Shown: positions 25,947 through 35,384, numbered from the stretch's first letter. The stretch is DNA of 64,000 nucleotides from Marinobacter alexandrii (GCA_039984955.1 JBDWTN010000007.1:372001-436000); one strand, 5' to 3'. The notes: generated by a model not told the origin, from the letters alone. Numbers and translations are program-made.

Positions 25947-27044
25947 TCAGCGGTAAATGGCATACTCATTCGTTTGATTATAGTTTATCTCTTGAATGTT
26001 AAATTCCCCATAGACAAACTCCCCATCCGGATAGTGCCAGATAGCCTCTCCGTAAGAGGGAAGATGATATCCATTAAAGTTTTTATAATCGGATATAGGT
26101 GTAGAATAACGGTACTTTCTCCTATCTAAGTCATACCTGTCTTCAGAAACAAAGTTTACAAGTTGGCCATCCTTATTGAAATGTAAGGTGGCAGAAACAC
26201 TAATTCCTTTGTTTGTAAGTGTCGCTTCTGCAGTTGTGTCATTGATCACCTTCCAGGAGATATTCTCATTAATCAAAGCTGCTGGAGCCAATATGCAAAG
26301 ATCATTTAGAAAAGTAACAGTCTCTGCTTTGAATAACGTCTCTCCCTCTTCATCCATTACCGGAAAAAGAGCCATCACCCTGACCTGCATTTGTGATACC
26401 ATGTCGTGATAAGAATGGTAGCCATAGGTAGGCAGTCCGCTTACCTTAGCTTTCATGAAAAAGAACCTTGACGATTCATCAAAAAAATTGTACTGAGATG
26501 ATTTGAAGTGGAACCATGCACCTTCTTTCTTACGCATCTTGCCATTCATAGACACTTTCATGCTTTTAATTCTAGGATGTCCTACCACTCCTACATAGTT
26601 CAGATATTTTGCAACGACATGAGGAAGGTGCTTTAGATCTTCCTGTGTAATTAGTTCTTCTTCAATTACTTGCCTTTCGAATTGTTCAGTTACATCCTGT
26701 TCATATTGCTGTTGAAATCTGTCCTCGGCATACTGAACTAGTGCTACTGAGAAAACGAGCAAGTTTACGAGAGATGCAGCTTTAGCATCTTGCCAGAAAA
26801 TAAAAATAAGAAGTTGGGATAGTGCCACTGCCATGAATCCAAAGAAGTACCAATCCTCATGTGCCAGAAAGGAAAGTGCGAGGTAAATGAACAGCAGCCC
26901 AATAATGAGCCATAAAATCCCAAAGGGCTTTGAAATTTTCTTCTGTAACTGAGATACAGTTGCCAGATTAAATGCCTTTACAAAACCGAGTAAATGAATC
27001 CACCCATGAAAAAGTAGCAGAAAGGCATATAGATATCTCAGCAT
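25947..27044 (-). CDS. Membrane protein of the DUF6544/DUF6920 type
   Basis: 365 residues. About four hydrophobic helices in the first 115 residues (YLYAFLLLFHGWIHLLGF, ILWLIIGLLFIYLALSF, and two more), then a soluble beta-rich domain of about 250 residues with KMRKKEGAWFHFKSSQYNFF, DMVSQMQVRVMALFPV and FNGYHLPSYGEAIWHYPDGE. The soluble part resembles lipid-binding-like DUF6544/6920 domains; function is unknown. Three bases downstream of a lipoprotein gene. Confidence 0.65.
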   Translation of the reverse strand: MLRYLYAFLLLFHGWIHLLGFVKAFNLATVSQLQKKISKPFGILWLIIGLLFIYLALSFLAHEDWYFFGFMAVALSQLLIFIFWQDAKAASLVNLLVFSVALVQYAEDRFQQQYEQDVTEQFERQVIEEELITQEDLKHLPHVVAKYLNYVGVVGHPRIKSMKVSMNGKMRKKEGAWFHFKSSQYNFFDESSRFFFMKAKVSGLPTYGYHSYHDMVSQMQVRVMALFPVMDEEGETLFKAETVTFLNDLCILAPAALINENISWKVINDTTAEATLTNKGISVSATLHFNKDGQLVNFVSEDRYDLDRRKYRYSTPISDYKNFNGYHLPSYGEAIWHYPDGEFVYGEFNIQEINYNQTNEYAIYR

Positions 27045-27047
27045 CTC

Positions 27048-27599
27048 CTAGTTTGGTTTGCTCACTTTCTGATAAACCACCAGACTTTTCAAATTTTTAT
27101 CGTCGAATAATTTAGCAAATCCTTTTCTGGTAGGATTAACAACCATCTTAACCGTTTCTCCACACTCATTTTTGACCTCTCTCACTGTACCTAAATTCTT
27201 TAAAGAGGAAATATCATCTGGGATATTGAAACAGTAAAAAGTCAGTTGATCATCTTTTAAATCTACTATATGGATGCCCCAATCTTCCTCATCAAATTTG
27301 TAGTTTAGAAGGTATCTTTTCTTGTAATACTTCAGAATGTTGTCTTCAGAAATTGAAAATATCGTGTCTAATCTTGACTCTCCAAAGTAGTATGGATCTA
27401 CGCGGATACTCTTTGATGAAATAATCAAACCCGTGGAATCAATAGGATCAAAATATTCTCCTACGAACTTAGTTTTAAATTGATTTTGCGACTTCTTAAA
27501 AGAAGGTTGAGCCGTTTCGAAAAGTATAGGTGCAGCACAACTACCAAGCAAAACACTTACTAAGATTAAAGCACTACAGATGTTTATGGTCTTTTTCAT
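27048..27599 (-). CDS. Hypothetical lipoprotein
   Basis: 183 residues. The leader ends in VLLGSC, a clear lipobox with Cys at position 21. The rest is mixed alpha/beta with few recognisable motifs (FVGEYFDPIDSTGLIISSKS, NILKYYKKRYLLNY). I do not recognise a family. Same operon as the DUF6544-like membrane protein, divergent from an Hsp20 gene across a spacer with an FNR-like box. Confidence 0.6.
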   Translation of the reverse strand: MKKTINICSALILVSVLLGSCAAPILFETAQPSFKKSQNQFKTKFVGEYFDPIDSTGLIISSKSIRVDPYYFGESRLDTIFSISEDNILKYYKKRYLLNYKFDEEDWGIHIVDLKDDQLTFYCFNIPDDISSLKNLGTVREVKNECGETVKMVVNPTRKGFAKLFDDKNLKSLVVYQKVSKPN

Positions 27600-27705
27600 T
27601 TTTAACCAATCCTACCTTGAAGAAACTCCTTCTTCCATGATGCGCGTCAGCTAATAAGGTGGATTCGATCAGTAGTAAACTCTATATAAGGATCATCAAA
27701 ATAAA

Positions 27706-27717
27706 TGAGACACATCA
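27706..27717. promoter_or_regulatory. FNR/Crp-like box before the first Hsp20 gene
   Basis: TGAGACACATCA, centred 61 bases before the Hsp20 ATG at 27773 and 112 bases from the divergent lipoprotein gene. Confidence 0.5.
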
Positions 27718-27772
27718 GTGAAGGTGCTATCAATTTCAGCCTCATTTATGATTAAATAAAATGTCATAAGCT

Positions 27773-28210
27773 ATGAATCTGCATAGAAGAAAAAATCATG
27801 TGTTCGGTAGGATTGGTGATCGATACAGCTCGTTTATTGATTCAGATCATTTTTTAGGTCGAAACGCATTTGAAGAAAGTTGGATGACTCGGCCAGTTAC
27901 CAATGTCCGTGAAGACGAAAGTCAATATGAATTAGAAGTTGGTTTGCCAGGCTATTTAAAAAAAGACATTCAGTTATCTGTAGATGGTCATGTGTTAAGA
28001 ATTGTCGCCGAAACGAAAGGAGCAAAAAAGGATGATCAGCGCAGCAGGTATATTCAAAAGGAGATAGATACAGATCGGATAGAACGAACTTTCCATCTGT
28101 CATCCCTAATTGATGCTGACAAAATAACAAGCAATTATGAAAACGGGTTGCTACGAATCACTTTACCCTTTGTAGACAAAAGCAAATCAAAAGCAATTTC
28201 TGTTTCTTAA
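27773..28210 (+). CDS. Hsp20/alpha-crystallin small heat shock protein (copy 1)
   Basis: 145 residues with one alpha-crystallin domain from about 40 to 140: NVREDESQYELEVGLPGYLK, ERTFHLSSLIDADKI, and the late NGLLRITLPF that carries the dimer/oligomer strand. ATP-independent holdase that binds unfolding proteins. The N-terminal arm is short and basic. First gene of a likely operon with the flavodoxin-like and membrane genes. Confidence 0.9.
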   Translation: MNLHRRKNHVFGRIGDRYSSFIDSDHFLGRNAFEESWMTRPVTNVREDESQYELEVGLPGYLKKDIQLSVDGHVLRIVAETKGAKKDDQRSRYIQKEIDTDRIERTFHLSSLIDADKITSNYENGLLRITLPFVDKSKSKAISVS

Positions 28211-28219
28211 TATTCAACC

Positions 28220-28732
28220 ATGAAAATCCTTAAAAACATATTGAAAGTGCTAGCAATTCTCGTTCTGGCATTTTTCGCCTTCGCTTTTTGGTACAAAAAT
28301 ACGTACGCAATGGAGGAGGTTGCTACCTATGAAATCAATGACCCTGATCTTGAAAACAAGGTATTGATAGCTACGCAAGGAAGTAAATACAAAAATGTGC
28401 TGGTAGAAAGCGTCATTGATTCGCTGAGCCAGAGTCAGATTTACATCAAAGTCATTGATGTATCTGCAATTGAAAATCAAAATGTAGATGATTGGGATGC
28501 TATCATATTGATACATACCTGGGAATACGGTAAACCTCCCGAAGCTGTGGAATCATTCATGGATGGAAAACAAGACCTTTCCAAGATATTTTCGGTCATT
28601 ACTTCCGGATCTGGAGAAGAAAAAATGGAGGGGGTGGATGCCATAACCGGAGCATCTAAAAAAGAAGACATGGAAAGTCATAGGTCAGCCATTCTGCAGT
28701 TCTTAAATCAGAATCTTACTCCAAATGACTGA
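28220..28732 (+). CDS. Membrane-anchored flavodoxin-like protein
   Basis: 170 residues with one N-terminal membrane helix (LKVLAILVLAFFAFAFW) and a soluble domain outside. The latter looks like a flavodoxin-like alpha/beta fold: VLIATQGSKYKNVLVESVI, then DWDAIILIHTWEYGKPPEAV and SVITSGSGEEK at positions expected for the P-loop, 50s loop and 90s loop, though the P-loop is not canonical for FMN. Function unknown; the Gly/Ser-rich SGSG loop could bind phosphate. Nine bases after the Hsp20 gene, same strand. Confidence 0.55.
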   Translation: MKILKNILKVLAILVLAFFAFAFWYKNTYAMEEVATYEINDPDLENKVLIATQGSKYKNVLVESVIDSLSQSQIYIKVIDVSAIENQNVDDWDAIILIHTWEYGKPPEAVESFMDGKQDLSKIFSVITSGSGEEKMEGVDAITGASKKEDMESHRSAILQFLNQNLTPND

Positions 28733-28759
28733 ATTACCTCTCAGAAATGGAAATAGACC

Positions 28760-29209
28760 ATGTTTTTTCAGCTTATCATTTCTAATGTAATAGCACTCGC
28801 ACTTCTTTTTGTATGTTGGAAGTATCCCAGGTATGGACGATATGCATACGGTGTGATTTTCTTAATAGCAGGTGTAGTCAACATCATGACCACCTGGGCT
28901 GGTCCATCTGTATATCTCCAGTATAGAAATCATGTCATTTTGAAAGTCTATCGAGCATTTATTGATGGCTACTTTGAGCAACATATCCAGGAAATCATCC
29001 TAGTCATTGCAATTGGCCAATTCCTTCTTGCATTGGGGTTCTTCTATGGTAGCTTCTTACTAAAACCTGCTATAATTGGAGGGATTGTTTTTTCCATTGC
29101 TCTGATTCCTCTAGGCATTGGTGCAGCCTTACCTTTACCTATCATCATGGGATTCTCTCTGTGGGTGCTACTTGCTAAGGGTAGTCACTTTGATAAAGTT
29201 CTCACTTAA
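28760..29209 (+). CDS. Integral membrane protein with four or more helices
   Basis: 149 residues, nearly all hydrophobic, with about five segments (IISNVIALALLFVCW, YGVIFLIAGVVNIMTTW, ILVIAIGQFLLALGFFYG, IIGGIVFSIALIPLGIG, IIMGFSLWVLL). No known family seen. It closes the Hsp20/flavodoxin-like operon and overlaps the 3' end of the convergent universal stress protein gene by four bases. Confidence 0.6.
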   Translation: MFFQLIISNVIALALLFVCWKYPRYGRYAYGVIFLIAGVVNIMTTWAGPSVYLQYRNHVILKVYRAFIDGYFEQHIQEIILVIAIGQFLLALGFFYGSFLLKPAIIGGIVFSIALIPLGIGAALPLPIIMGFSLWVLLAKGSHFDKVLT

Positions 29210-30048
29210 CCTATTGGAGATACATGCTGGATCAGAATAGGGTAATCAGCTACCAAGCTCATCTTTTTGGTTATACTATCGTGGAAAATGTCTTGAATCC
29301 AGGAATACTTATGAGTAACTAAAACCAATAGGTCTGCATTATTTTTAGTAACGTAATTATCAATAGCCGAGGCTACATTTTCACTATGGACTTGATCAAA
29401 GGCTAACTTTTCATTTTTCAACTTATCCTGGTAAACATCTTGTAAAAGAAGACGTACCTCTTTGTCATTTTTTGTTCGTTTCTTGTTGACATGTAACAAT
29501 GTAAGCTGAGGATTGAAAACTTGCATAAGCATCATAACGGAACTTAAAGCAGGAATATCTTCCACTTTATAATTAGATGCGTAAACAACATTTTCAATCT
29601 TTTTAAAAGGACAACCAAAGGGAACCACTAAAATGGGTAAAGAAATTTTACCAATAATATGGTTAGTATGAGTTCCCAAGAAGAACTGGCTAATGTCACT
29701 GTTACCATCAGTGCCCATCACCACTAAGTCATATTTTTTTGATTCAATCTCATTCCTCAAAGAAGCTTCCATACTTGGCGTATAGCTTCCAACTTTAGGT
29801 CGGCATTGGATCGCAAAGTTGTCCTTAACCATGTCGCAATAGGTCTCTAAGCGTTCTAACGCGACAAATTCCTTTTTTCCTCCCACATCAATACCCCCTG
29901 CTACTGCAGAAACATCCTCTAGTGATGGTTCATGCACAACATGAAACAATGTCAATTCTGCTTTTAAGTAATTAGCCAGGTTAGCTGCGTATTCAACCGC
30001 ATTATTTGCAGTTTCAGAAAAATCCACAGGACAAATGATTCTTTTCAT
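29206..30048 (-). CDS. Tandem universal stress protein (copy 1)
   Basis: 280 residues, two USP domains. The first has an intact ATP motif (GTDG, nine residues, GT in VMGTDGNSDISQFFLGTH); the second (VTHKYSWIQDIFHDS) lacks the glycines. So only one half should bind nucleotide. The start overlaps the stop of the CDP-alcohol phosphatidyltransferase by four bases (ATGA), which couples translation. Cytoplasmic; the role is stress survival in the known cases. Confidence 0.9.
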   Translation of the reverse strand: MKRIICPVDFSETANNAVEYAANLANYLKAELTLFHVVHEPSLEDVSAVAGGIDVGGKKEFVALERLETYCDMVKDNFAIQCRPKVGSYTPSMEASLRNEIESKKYDLVVMGTDGNSDISQFFLGTHTNHIIGKISLPILVVPFGCPFKKIENVVYASNYKVEDIPALSSVMMLMQVFNPQLTLLHVNKKRTKNDKEVRLLLQDVYQDKLKNEKLAFDQVHSENVASAIDNYVTKNNADLLVLVTHKYSWIQDIFHDSITKKMSLVADYPILIQHVSPIG

Positions 30049-30692
30049 GATTTTTGGATGTTATTTTCACGTAAAACCTTTCTCTCTTTCTTGGCTAGTA
30101 CCCAAAACAACCCCTTGACATCTGACTTCCATTTGGGGAATATTAGAATAAGGATAATCTCCTCTACTGTTTCCAAAATGCTCAGGATGATTGTTAAATA
30201 AAACAGCCAGTATTCAACGCCAATAAAAAACAGCCAAAGCATAAAAACTGCCTGGAAAACTGCAGACGTCTTGGCCAAATACGTATGAAAACTGCTTGGC
30301 ATACCATACTTCCAGTAAGCAATGAATAGCTGAAGAATATAAAAACTAAAAGCAAAAATGAGGAGACCTGCCTGTTCCATAACAAAGGCATTCTCAAACC
30401 AAATAATACCTATCAACCCAACTGTAAAAGTGATAGCATCTCCAATACTATCAAATTGAGACCCGCGCTGTGTTACAATATTCATTCGTCTGGCAAGAAA
30501 CCCATCTAAAGCATCCGTCAGAAAACTGATTAGTAGTAAAGTGCTGAACAAAACTCTTGCATCTACGAATATCAGAATCAATAAAAATGGTGCAACAATA
30601 ATCCTATACAGGGATAACCAATCAGGAAGACTAAGCTTACGCTTTGGAGATCGAATCCACGAAATGTTCATGTTAGTCCAGTGTCTGTTCAA
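30045..30692 (-). CDS. CDP-alcohol phosphatidyltransferase
   Basis: 215 residues and about six membrane helices. The family signature DxxDGxxAR-x8-GxxxDxxxD is complete: DALDGFLARRMNIVTQRGSQ followed by FDSIGDA. Transfers a phosphatidyl or similar group from CDP-alcohol to an acceptor alcohol in the inner membrane. The acceptor cannot be told. It overlaps its neighbours on both sides (20 bases with the upstream hypothetical, four with the USP), a tight three-gene operon that links lipid synthesis to stress proteins. Confidence 0.88.
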   Translation of the reverse strand: MNRHWTNMNISWIRSPKRKLSLPDWLSLYRIIVAPFLLILIFVDARVLFSTLLLISFLTDALDGFLARRMNIVTQRGSQFDSIGDAITFTVGLIGIIWFENAFVMEQAGLLIFAFSFYILQLFIAYWKYGMPSSFHTYLAKTSAVFQAVFMLWLFFIGVEYWLFYLTIILSILETVEEIILILIFPKWKSDVKGLFWVLAKKERKVLRENNIQKS

Positions 30693-31089
30693 AATGATCC
30701 TTAACCATAGCTTTGAATTGATTCTTTGTCATGCTATCTGCTGCCTCCAATACCACAGATCTAACTGACAAATTTTTCATTTTGGAAATTTCCTTTTCCA
30801 ATCCAATCTTAGCCTCTGCAGGGCCAGTAACGTATAACCTCTTTACCGGTAGGAGTTCTTCAATCACTTTTTGAAAATAGTTTTTCAACTGATGATCTTT
30901 CCTCCTGTAGAGAGCAGTTTCTGATACAGCATCCTGTGGTCCATAAGGCGTAGATGACCCAGATCCACCATGCAAGTGGTAAGTCTCTACATTAGAACTA
31001 ATAATTTTCATATTGATTTGTCCGAACCTTTGATAGACAATCCAAGATTGCCTCTCATCAATCCAAACACCTTTATCCAAATCTTTCAT
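30673..31089 (-). CDS. Small protein with remote resemblance to bacterial eRF1-like proteins
   Basis: 138 residues, no signal peptide. The N-terminal strand pair GVWIDERQSWIVYQRFG, the motif NVETYHLHGGSGSS, and RLYVTGPAEAKIGLEKEI recall the bacterial eRF1-like (VLRF1/host-attachment) superfamily, whose members include the DosR-regulon protein Rv2629; the resemblance is by eye and the GGQ-like loop is absent. No reliable function. First gene of the operon with the CDP-alcohol phosphatidyltransferase and USP. Confidence 0.5.
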   Translation of the reverse strand: MKDLDKGVWIDERQSWIVYQRFGQINMKIISSNVETYHLHGGSGSSTPYGPQDAVSETALYRRKDHQLKNYFQKVIEELLPVKRLYVTGPAEAKIGLEKEISKMKNLSVRSVVLEAADSMTKNQFKAMVKDHFEQTLD

Positions 31090-31159
31090 TGTATCTTTTT
31101 TAAAGAAATAGGAGAAATTACTTCCTCCTATTCCATCATTAAAACCAGCTATTCCTGTT

Positions 31160-31597
31160 TTAGGAAATCTTAATTTCCTTTTTTGGTACTGTTGTCTCCT
31201 TCGTTTTTGGCAAGCTCAATGAGAGTATACCCTCCTTGTAAGAAGCCTTTATTTTGTCTTCATCTACGTTTTCCGGGAGAGAAAATGATCTGGAAAAAGA
31301 ACTATAGCTAAACTCTTTTCTGGAGTAGCCATCATCCTTATCTTCAGTCTCACTTTCCTTTTCTGAGCTAATAGATAGCATGCCATTTTCTACGTCTACT
31401 TGAAAATCATTCTTCTCCATTCCAGGTGCCGCTAGTTCTACTACATATTCCTTTTCCTTTTCCTGAATGTTTGCCGCCGGAACACTAGAAGTCCAATTGG
31501 TTCCATTAAAAGCCGGCAATCTATCCTCGTCAAAGAAGTCTGAAAATAGGCTTGGCATGCTTGAAAATAATCTGGGTGTTTTAACTAAGAGTGACAT
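31160..31597 (-). CDS. Hsp20/alpha-crystallin small heat shock protein (copy 2)
   Basis: 145 residues. Alpha-crystallin domain with VPAANIQEKEKEYVVELAAP, FSYSSFSRSFSLPENVDEDK and EGILSLSLPK, followed by an IKI-type C-terminal end (KKEIKIS) that normally caps the neighbouring subunit. It diverges clearly from copy 1 and is not a recent duplicate. A strong Shine-Dalgarno (AAGGAGG) stands before its ATG. It is upstream of, and 70 bases from, the hypothetical/CDP-alcohol operon. Confidence 0.9.
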   Translation of the reverse strand: MSLLVKTPRLFSSMPSLFSDFFDEDRLPAFNGTNWTSSVPAANIQEKEKEYVVELAAPGMEKNDFQVDVENGMLSISSEKESETEDKDDGYSRKEFSYSSFSRSFSLPENVDEDKIKASYKEGILSLSLPKTKETTVPKKEIKIS

Positions 31598-31911
31598 TTT
31601 AAACCTCCTTTTTTTTAAACAATTAATTTTTGATTAATCTAACAGTGAATGGAAAGGAGATCAATGATAGGTCTCAAGCACTTTTCTGATCTAAGTCAGG
31701 GTTCGATGATTTTTCAGAAAATTATGATTTAATGACCTCAGTCACTCCCTCACAAGCTTGATTCACACGTGCACCCAGAGCTCCCCCTCAAAGAATCCTC
31801 TTCGAGATATGAGTAACTCAACTTTATGAATTTTAATCAGTCTAGTTGCTGATTTTACTCATGTATTCAATTTAATTGAGAGGATAGCTTTAGTCGAAAG
31901 TTGAAGTAAAA
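31598..31911. promoter_or_regulatory. Divergent control region with two FNR/Crp-like boxes
   Basis: Spacer of 314 bases between Hsp20 (-) and USP (+) genes. Boxes are TGATCTAAGTCA (31687-31698; centred 95 bases from the Hsp20 start) and TGACCTCAGTCA (31733-31744). A further 13-base palindrome TCAATTTAATTGA (31866-31878) lies about 40 bases before the USP start. No gene seen. Confidence 0.5.
31604..31610 (-). promoter_or_regulatory. Perfect Shine-Dalgarno of the second Hsp20 gene
   Basis: Minus strand AAGGAGG, six bases before the ATG at 31597. Such a full anti-16S match is rare in Bacteroidota and suggests very strong translation. Confidence 0.65.
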
Positions 31912-32808
31912 ATGAAAGACATAAAAAGAATCCTTATTGCATTGGACTTTACTGAAATGGATCAGTACTTAATTGGTTTTTTATCCAAAAACAAGCAATT
32001 ATTTACGAATCTGGAACAGGCTTATTTCATACATGTAGAACGTGACTTGGGCTCAGAAGAAAGTGACAAGCCTATAGATGAAGTGCTCATGCAAAAAGAA
32101 AAGAATGAGGTGTCTTCTTTAGATGATGAGTGGCTAAAGTCAAGAGCTAGTTTCCACATCATAGAAGGTGATCCACTAAAAGAAATACTGAATTGGTCAG
32201 AAATAAAAAAAGTGGACCTGCTCATGGTAGGGCATAAAAAGTTAGAGAATGGAAGCGGCATTCTTATGCAACGACTCGCACGAAAGATCAGAACATCAGT
32301 ACTTGTCATACCACCTAAGAATATCGAAGTTCATAAACTTCTTATTCCACTTGATTTTTCAGATCACTCAGAACAAGCAATAAAGCTTGCCGTGCAAATA
32401 GGCGACTTAGCAAAAGATTCAGAGCTGGTCGGACATCACTTATTCCAAGTACCTACAGGATACACTAAAACTGGAAAGACCTATGAAGAAATGGAAACAA
32501 TTATGCATGGGCATGCTGAAACCAATTTCAACAACTTTCTAAAGAAGTGCAAAATCAGTGAAAACAAGATCCAGAAGAGAATTGAACACTCAAAATTTTC
32601 AACTGTTTCCGATACGATCATACAGACTAGTCAAGATCTGCAATCTGACATGATCATCATTGGTTCCAAAGGCCAAACGTTTGCTTCATGGGTATTGCTG
32701 GGAAGTATTGCGGAGCGATTGATTGTAAAAAATTATCGTGCGGCCCTCCTCATTGTTAAGAAGAAGAATGAAAATTTTGGATTCTGGGAAGCATTCAAAA
32801 AAATATAA
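31912..32808 (+). CDS. Tandem universal stress protein (copy 2)
   Basis: 298 residues in two USP domains. Here the second domain has the intact ATP motif (GSKG, nine residues, GS in IIGSKGQTFASWVLLGS) while the first (VGHKKLENGSGILMQ) is degenerate, the reverse of copy 1. It lies five bases before the likely start of the P-type ATPase gene, so the two are co-transcribed, as usp Rv1996 and ctpF (Rv1997) are in M. tuberculosis. Confidence 0.9.
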   Translation: MKDIKRILIALDFTEMDQYLIGFLSKNKQLFTNLEQAYFIHVERDLGSEESDKPIDEVLMQKEKNEVSSLDDEWLKSRASFHIIEGDPLKEILNWSEIKKVDLLMVGHKKLENGSGILMQRLARKIRTSVLVIPPKNIEVHKLLIPLDFSDHSEQAIKLAVQIGDLAKDSELVGHHLFQVPTGYTKTGKTYEEMETIMHGHAETNFNNFLKKCKISENKIQKRIEHSKFSTVSDTIIQTSQDLQSDMIIIGSKGQTFASWVLLGSIAERLIVKNYRAALLIVKKKNENFGFWEAFKKI

Positions 32809-32812
32809 GGAT

Positions 32813-35365
32813 ATGAACGTGGCTGCCTATCAAGGTCTATCAACAGCAGAAGTCCTAAACCGGCTGGAGAAGTATGGGAAAAATGAGATTATTGATTCCA
32901 GAAAACACAGCATATGGTTGATCCTTGGTAGACAGTTTAGTTCACCGCTCATACTTATACTAATAGCTGCTGCCTTTATATCTTTTGCTATTGGGTATCT
33001 ACCAGAACAGGAGCCACACCTTGTTGATACCATACTGATACTAGCCATTGTGTTAATATCAGGTGTATTAGGGTTTATTCAAGATTATAAAGCTGAAAAA
33101 ACAATCAAAGCTTTGCAACAGATGTCTTATCCCAGATCCAGGGTTATTAGAGACAATCAAGAACAACTGATATTAGCTAGTGAACTAGTCCCAGGAGATT
33201 TACTTATAGTAGAAGCAGGTGATATGGTCACTGCAGATGGCGAAGTAATTGAATCTTTTCACCTGGATATAGATGAATCCATCTTAACAGGAGAATCTCA
33301 GGCTGTTCATAAAATCGAAGGGGAATTAGTCTTCAAAAACACCATTGCAAACAGTGGGCTTGGAAAAGTGCATGTCACTTCTACTGGAATGCATACCAAA
33401 ATCGGTAAGGTAGCCTCTGAGCTACAAAAGGTAGAAGAAGAACGTTCTAGCTTTCAAGTCGAACTCTCTGGGCTAAGCAGGAAACTATCGCTCATCACTT
33501 TCTTTATCACTATTGTTATCGGAGTTGTGGGTGTATTCAAATTTGGATTTTATACCTCCATCCTTACGGCCATTTCGCTTGCAGTAGCTGCTATTCCTGA
33601 GGGATTGCCTGCAGTAGTGGTACTTGCTTTGGCCATTGGTGCAGGGAAAATGTTTAAGAAAAATGCATTGATCAGAAAACTTCCGATCGTAGAATCCATA
33701 GGTGCTGTTGATGTTATTTGTACGGATAAGACTGGAACACTCACGCTGAATGAGATGACGGTTACTACCACCTTCTTTAATAGAAAAGAGCATACGGCAT
33801 CCGCGCTACAAGCAAATGAATTGAGTCATACCGCTAACATGCTCTTTCTATGTGCTCATACCTGCAATCATGCTTCTTCTGGGTTTCGCGAAGATGGCTC
33901 AGAGTATTACCTGGGGGATCAGACAGAAATTGCATTAAAGAAAGCTGCACTTATACAACTCAGTGCTCAACCCCTTCCTCATTATCGAAAGATCAATGAA
34001 ATACCCTTCGATTCGGAAAGAAAACGGATGACTGTATTGGTTGAAGATAAAACAGGAGTTCATACCGCATTTACAAAGGGAGCGCCTGAAGTGCTTTTAA
34101 CCAAATGCACTCATATTCTGGAAGGAAATGAAGTGGTTCCGATGACTAAGAAACTCAGCAATGAGCTTATGGAACAAACTGATGTTTTTGCTTCGCAAGC
34201 ACTTCGTGTGATGGGCTTTGCCTACAAAAGAGCTGAATCCGATCATGAACATCTTGATGAGGGGCTTACATGGATTGGTTTACAAGCAATGATTGACCCC
34301 CCTAGAAAAGAAGCAAAGCAAGCATTGGAGGATTGCAAAAATGCTGGCATCCGTGTAATCATGATTACGGGGGACAATCCAGTCACTGCTCAGGCAATTG
34401 CGCGGCAAGTAGGATTGGATAGCAAAAATGTGCTTACTGGGGGAGAGTTAGATCAACTCAGTGACCTTGAGCTTGAAGATTACTTAAAAAGTGACACGAA
34501 CATATTTGCAAGAACAGATCCATTTCACAAATTGAGGATACTCGAACTGCTAGAGAAAGATCATACGGTGGCGATGACTGGCGATGGAGTAAACGATGCA
34601 CTAGCTATTAAACGCTCAGTGGTAGGTATAGCGATGGGTAAAAAAGGAACCGAAGTAGCAAAGCAAGCCAGTGATATAGTCTTACTTGATGACAACTTTA
34701 GTTCAATCAGAGATGCGATAAAGGAAGGTCGCACCATCTTTGATAATACTAGAAAATTCATAGACTATTTACTGACCTGTAATCTGGCTGAGGTAACGTT
34801 AATTTTCTTTATCACTCTTTTTTTCTCATTCTCAGAACCCATCCTCTACCCTGTTCAATTGCTTTGGATCAATCTTTTGACGGACGGCTTGGTCGCCTTG
34901 GCTCTGGGAGCTGATCCTCCTGCTAAAGACATTATGCAAAGAGCTCCGAGGAAAAACGGAGAGCCCCTCATTGATAAAAAGCTGGCATGGTTGATTGGAT
35001 TGATTGGATTAAAGAAAGCAGCTGTCTTGGTTGTTACTTTTCTGCTGGTTCTACCACAAGGTTTAGATATTGCCAGATCAACGTTACTAACAGGAATTGT
35101 CCTTTTCGAATTTGTCAGAATAGGCGCTATTCGATATGGTGAGAAATTGGGATGGTTTGACAATAAGTGGTTAGTCATGGGCCTGGTTGTCTCATTGATA
35201 CTCCAAGTCGGTCTTATCTATTCACCTTGGAACCACTTCTTTTACCTGACTCCATTGGGCATGCATGAATGGCTTGTGCTCATTGTTGGAGTTGTCATTG
35301 GGTACCTGCTAGCCATTCTAATTACCCGGCTGGTAAGCAGATTTTTTAATACAACGAAAGGCTGA
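32813..35365 (+). CDS. Ca2+-type P-type ATPase (CtpF/PMCA/SERCA-like)
   Basis: 850 residues from the ATG at 32813; an ATG at 32738 would overlap the USP gene by 71 bases and adds a basic stretch unlike the family. Actuator TGES in ILTGESQAV, phosphorylation site DKTGTLT, and hinge TGDGVND are intact. Membrane residues support Ca2+: PEGLP in M4 (E309-like), NLAE in M5 and NLLTDG in M6, matching SERCA Ca2+ ligands N768/E771/N796/D800. So a Ca2+ exporter (or Mn2+) of the inner membrane. It follows the USP gene by four bases. Confidence 0.9.
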   Translation: MNVAAYQGLSTAEVLNRLEKYGKNEIIDSRKHSIWLILGRQFSSPLILILIAAAFISFAIGYLPEQEPHLVDTILILAIVLISGVLGFIQDYKAEKTIKALQQMSYPRSRVIRDNQEQLILASELVPGDLLIVEAGDMVTADGEVIESFHLDIDESILTGESQAVHKIEGELVFKNTIANSGLGKVHVTSTGMHTKIGKVASELQKVEEERSSFQVELSGLSRKLSLITFFITIVIGVVGVFKFGFYTSILTAISLAVAAIPEGLPAVVVLALAIGAGKMFKKNALIRKLPIVESIGAVDVICTDKTGTLTLNEMTVTTTFFNRKEHTASALQANELSHTANMLFLCAHTCNHASSGFREDGSEYYLGDQTEIALKKAALIQLSAQPLPHYRKINEIPFDSERKRMTVLVEDKTGVHTAFTKGAPEVLLTKCTHILEGNEVVPMTKKLSNELMEQTDVFASQALRVMGFAYKRAESDHEHLDEGLTWIGLQAMIDPPRKEAKQALEDCKNAGIRVIMITGDNPVTAQAIARQVGLDSKNVLTGGELDQLSDLELEDYLKSDTNIFARTDPFHKLRILELLEKDHTVAMTGDGVNDALAIKRSVVGIAMGKKGTEVAKQASDIVLLDDNFSSIRDAIKEGRTIFDNTRKFIDYLLTCNLAEVTLIFFITLFFSFSEPILYPVQLLWINLLTDGLVALALGADPPAKDIMQRAPRKNGEPLIDKKLAWLIGLIGLKKAAVLVVTFLLVLPQGLDIARSTLLTGIVLFEFVRIGAIRYGEKLGWFDNKWLVMGLVVSLILQVGLIYSPWNHFFYLTPLGMHEWLVLIVGVVIGYLLAILITRLVSRFFNTTKG

Positions 35366-35384
35366 AAAAGATCACGTAAGTCGA

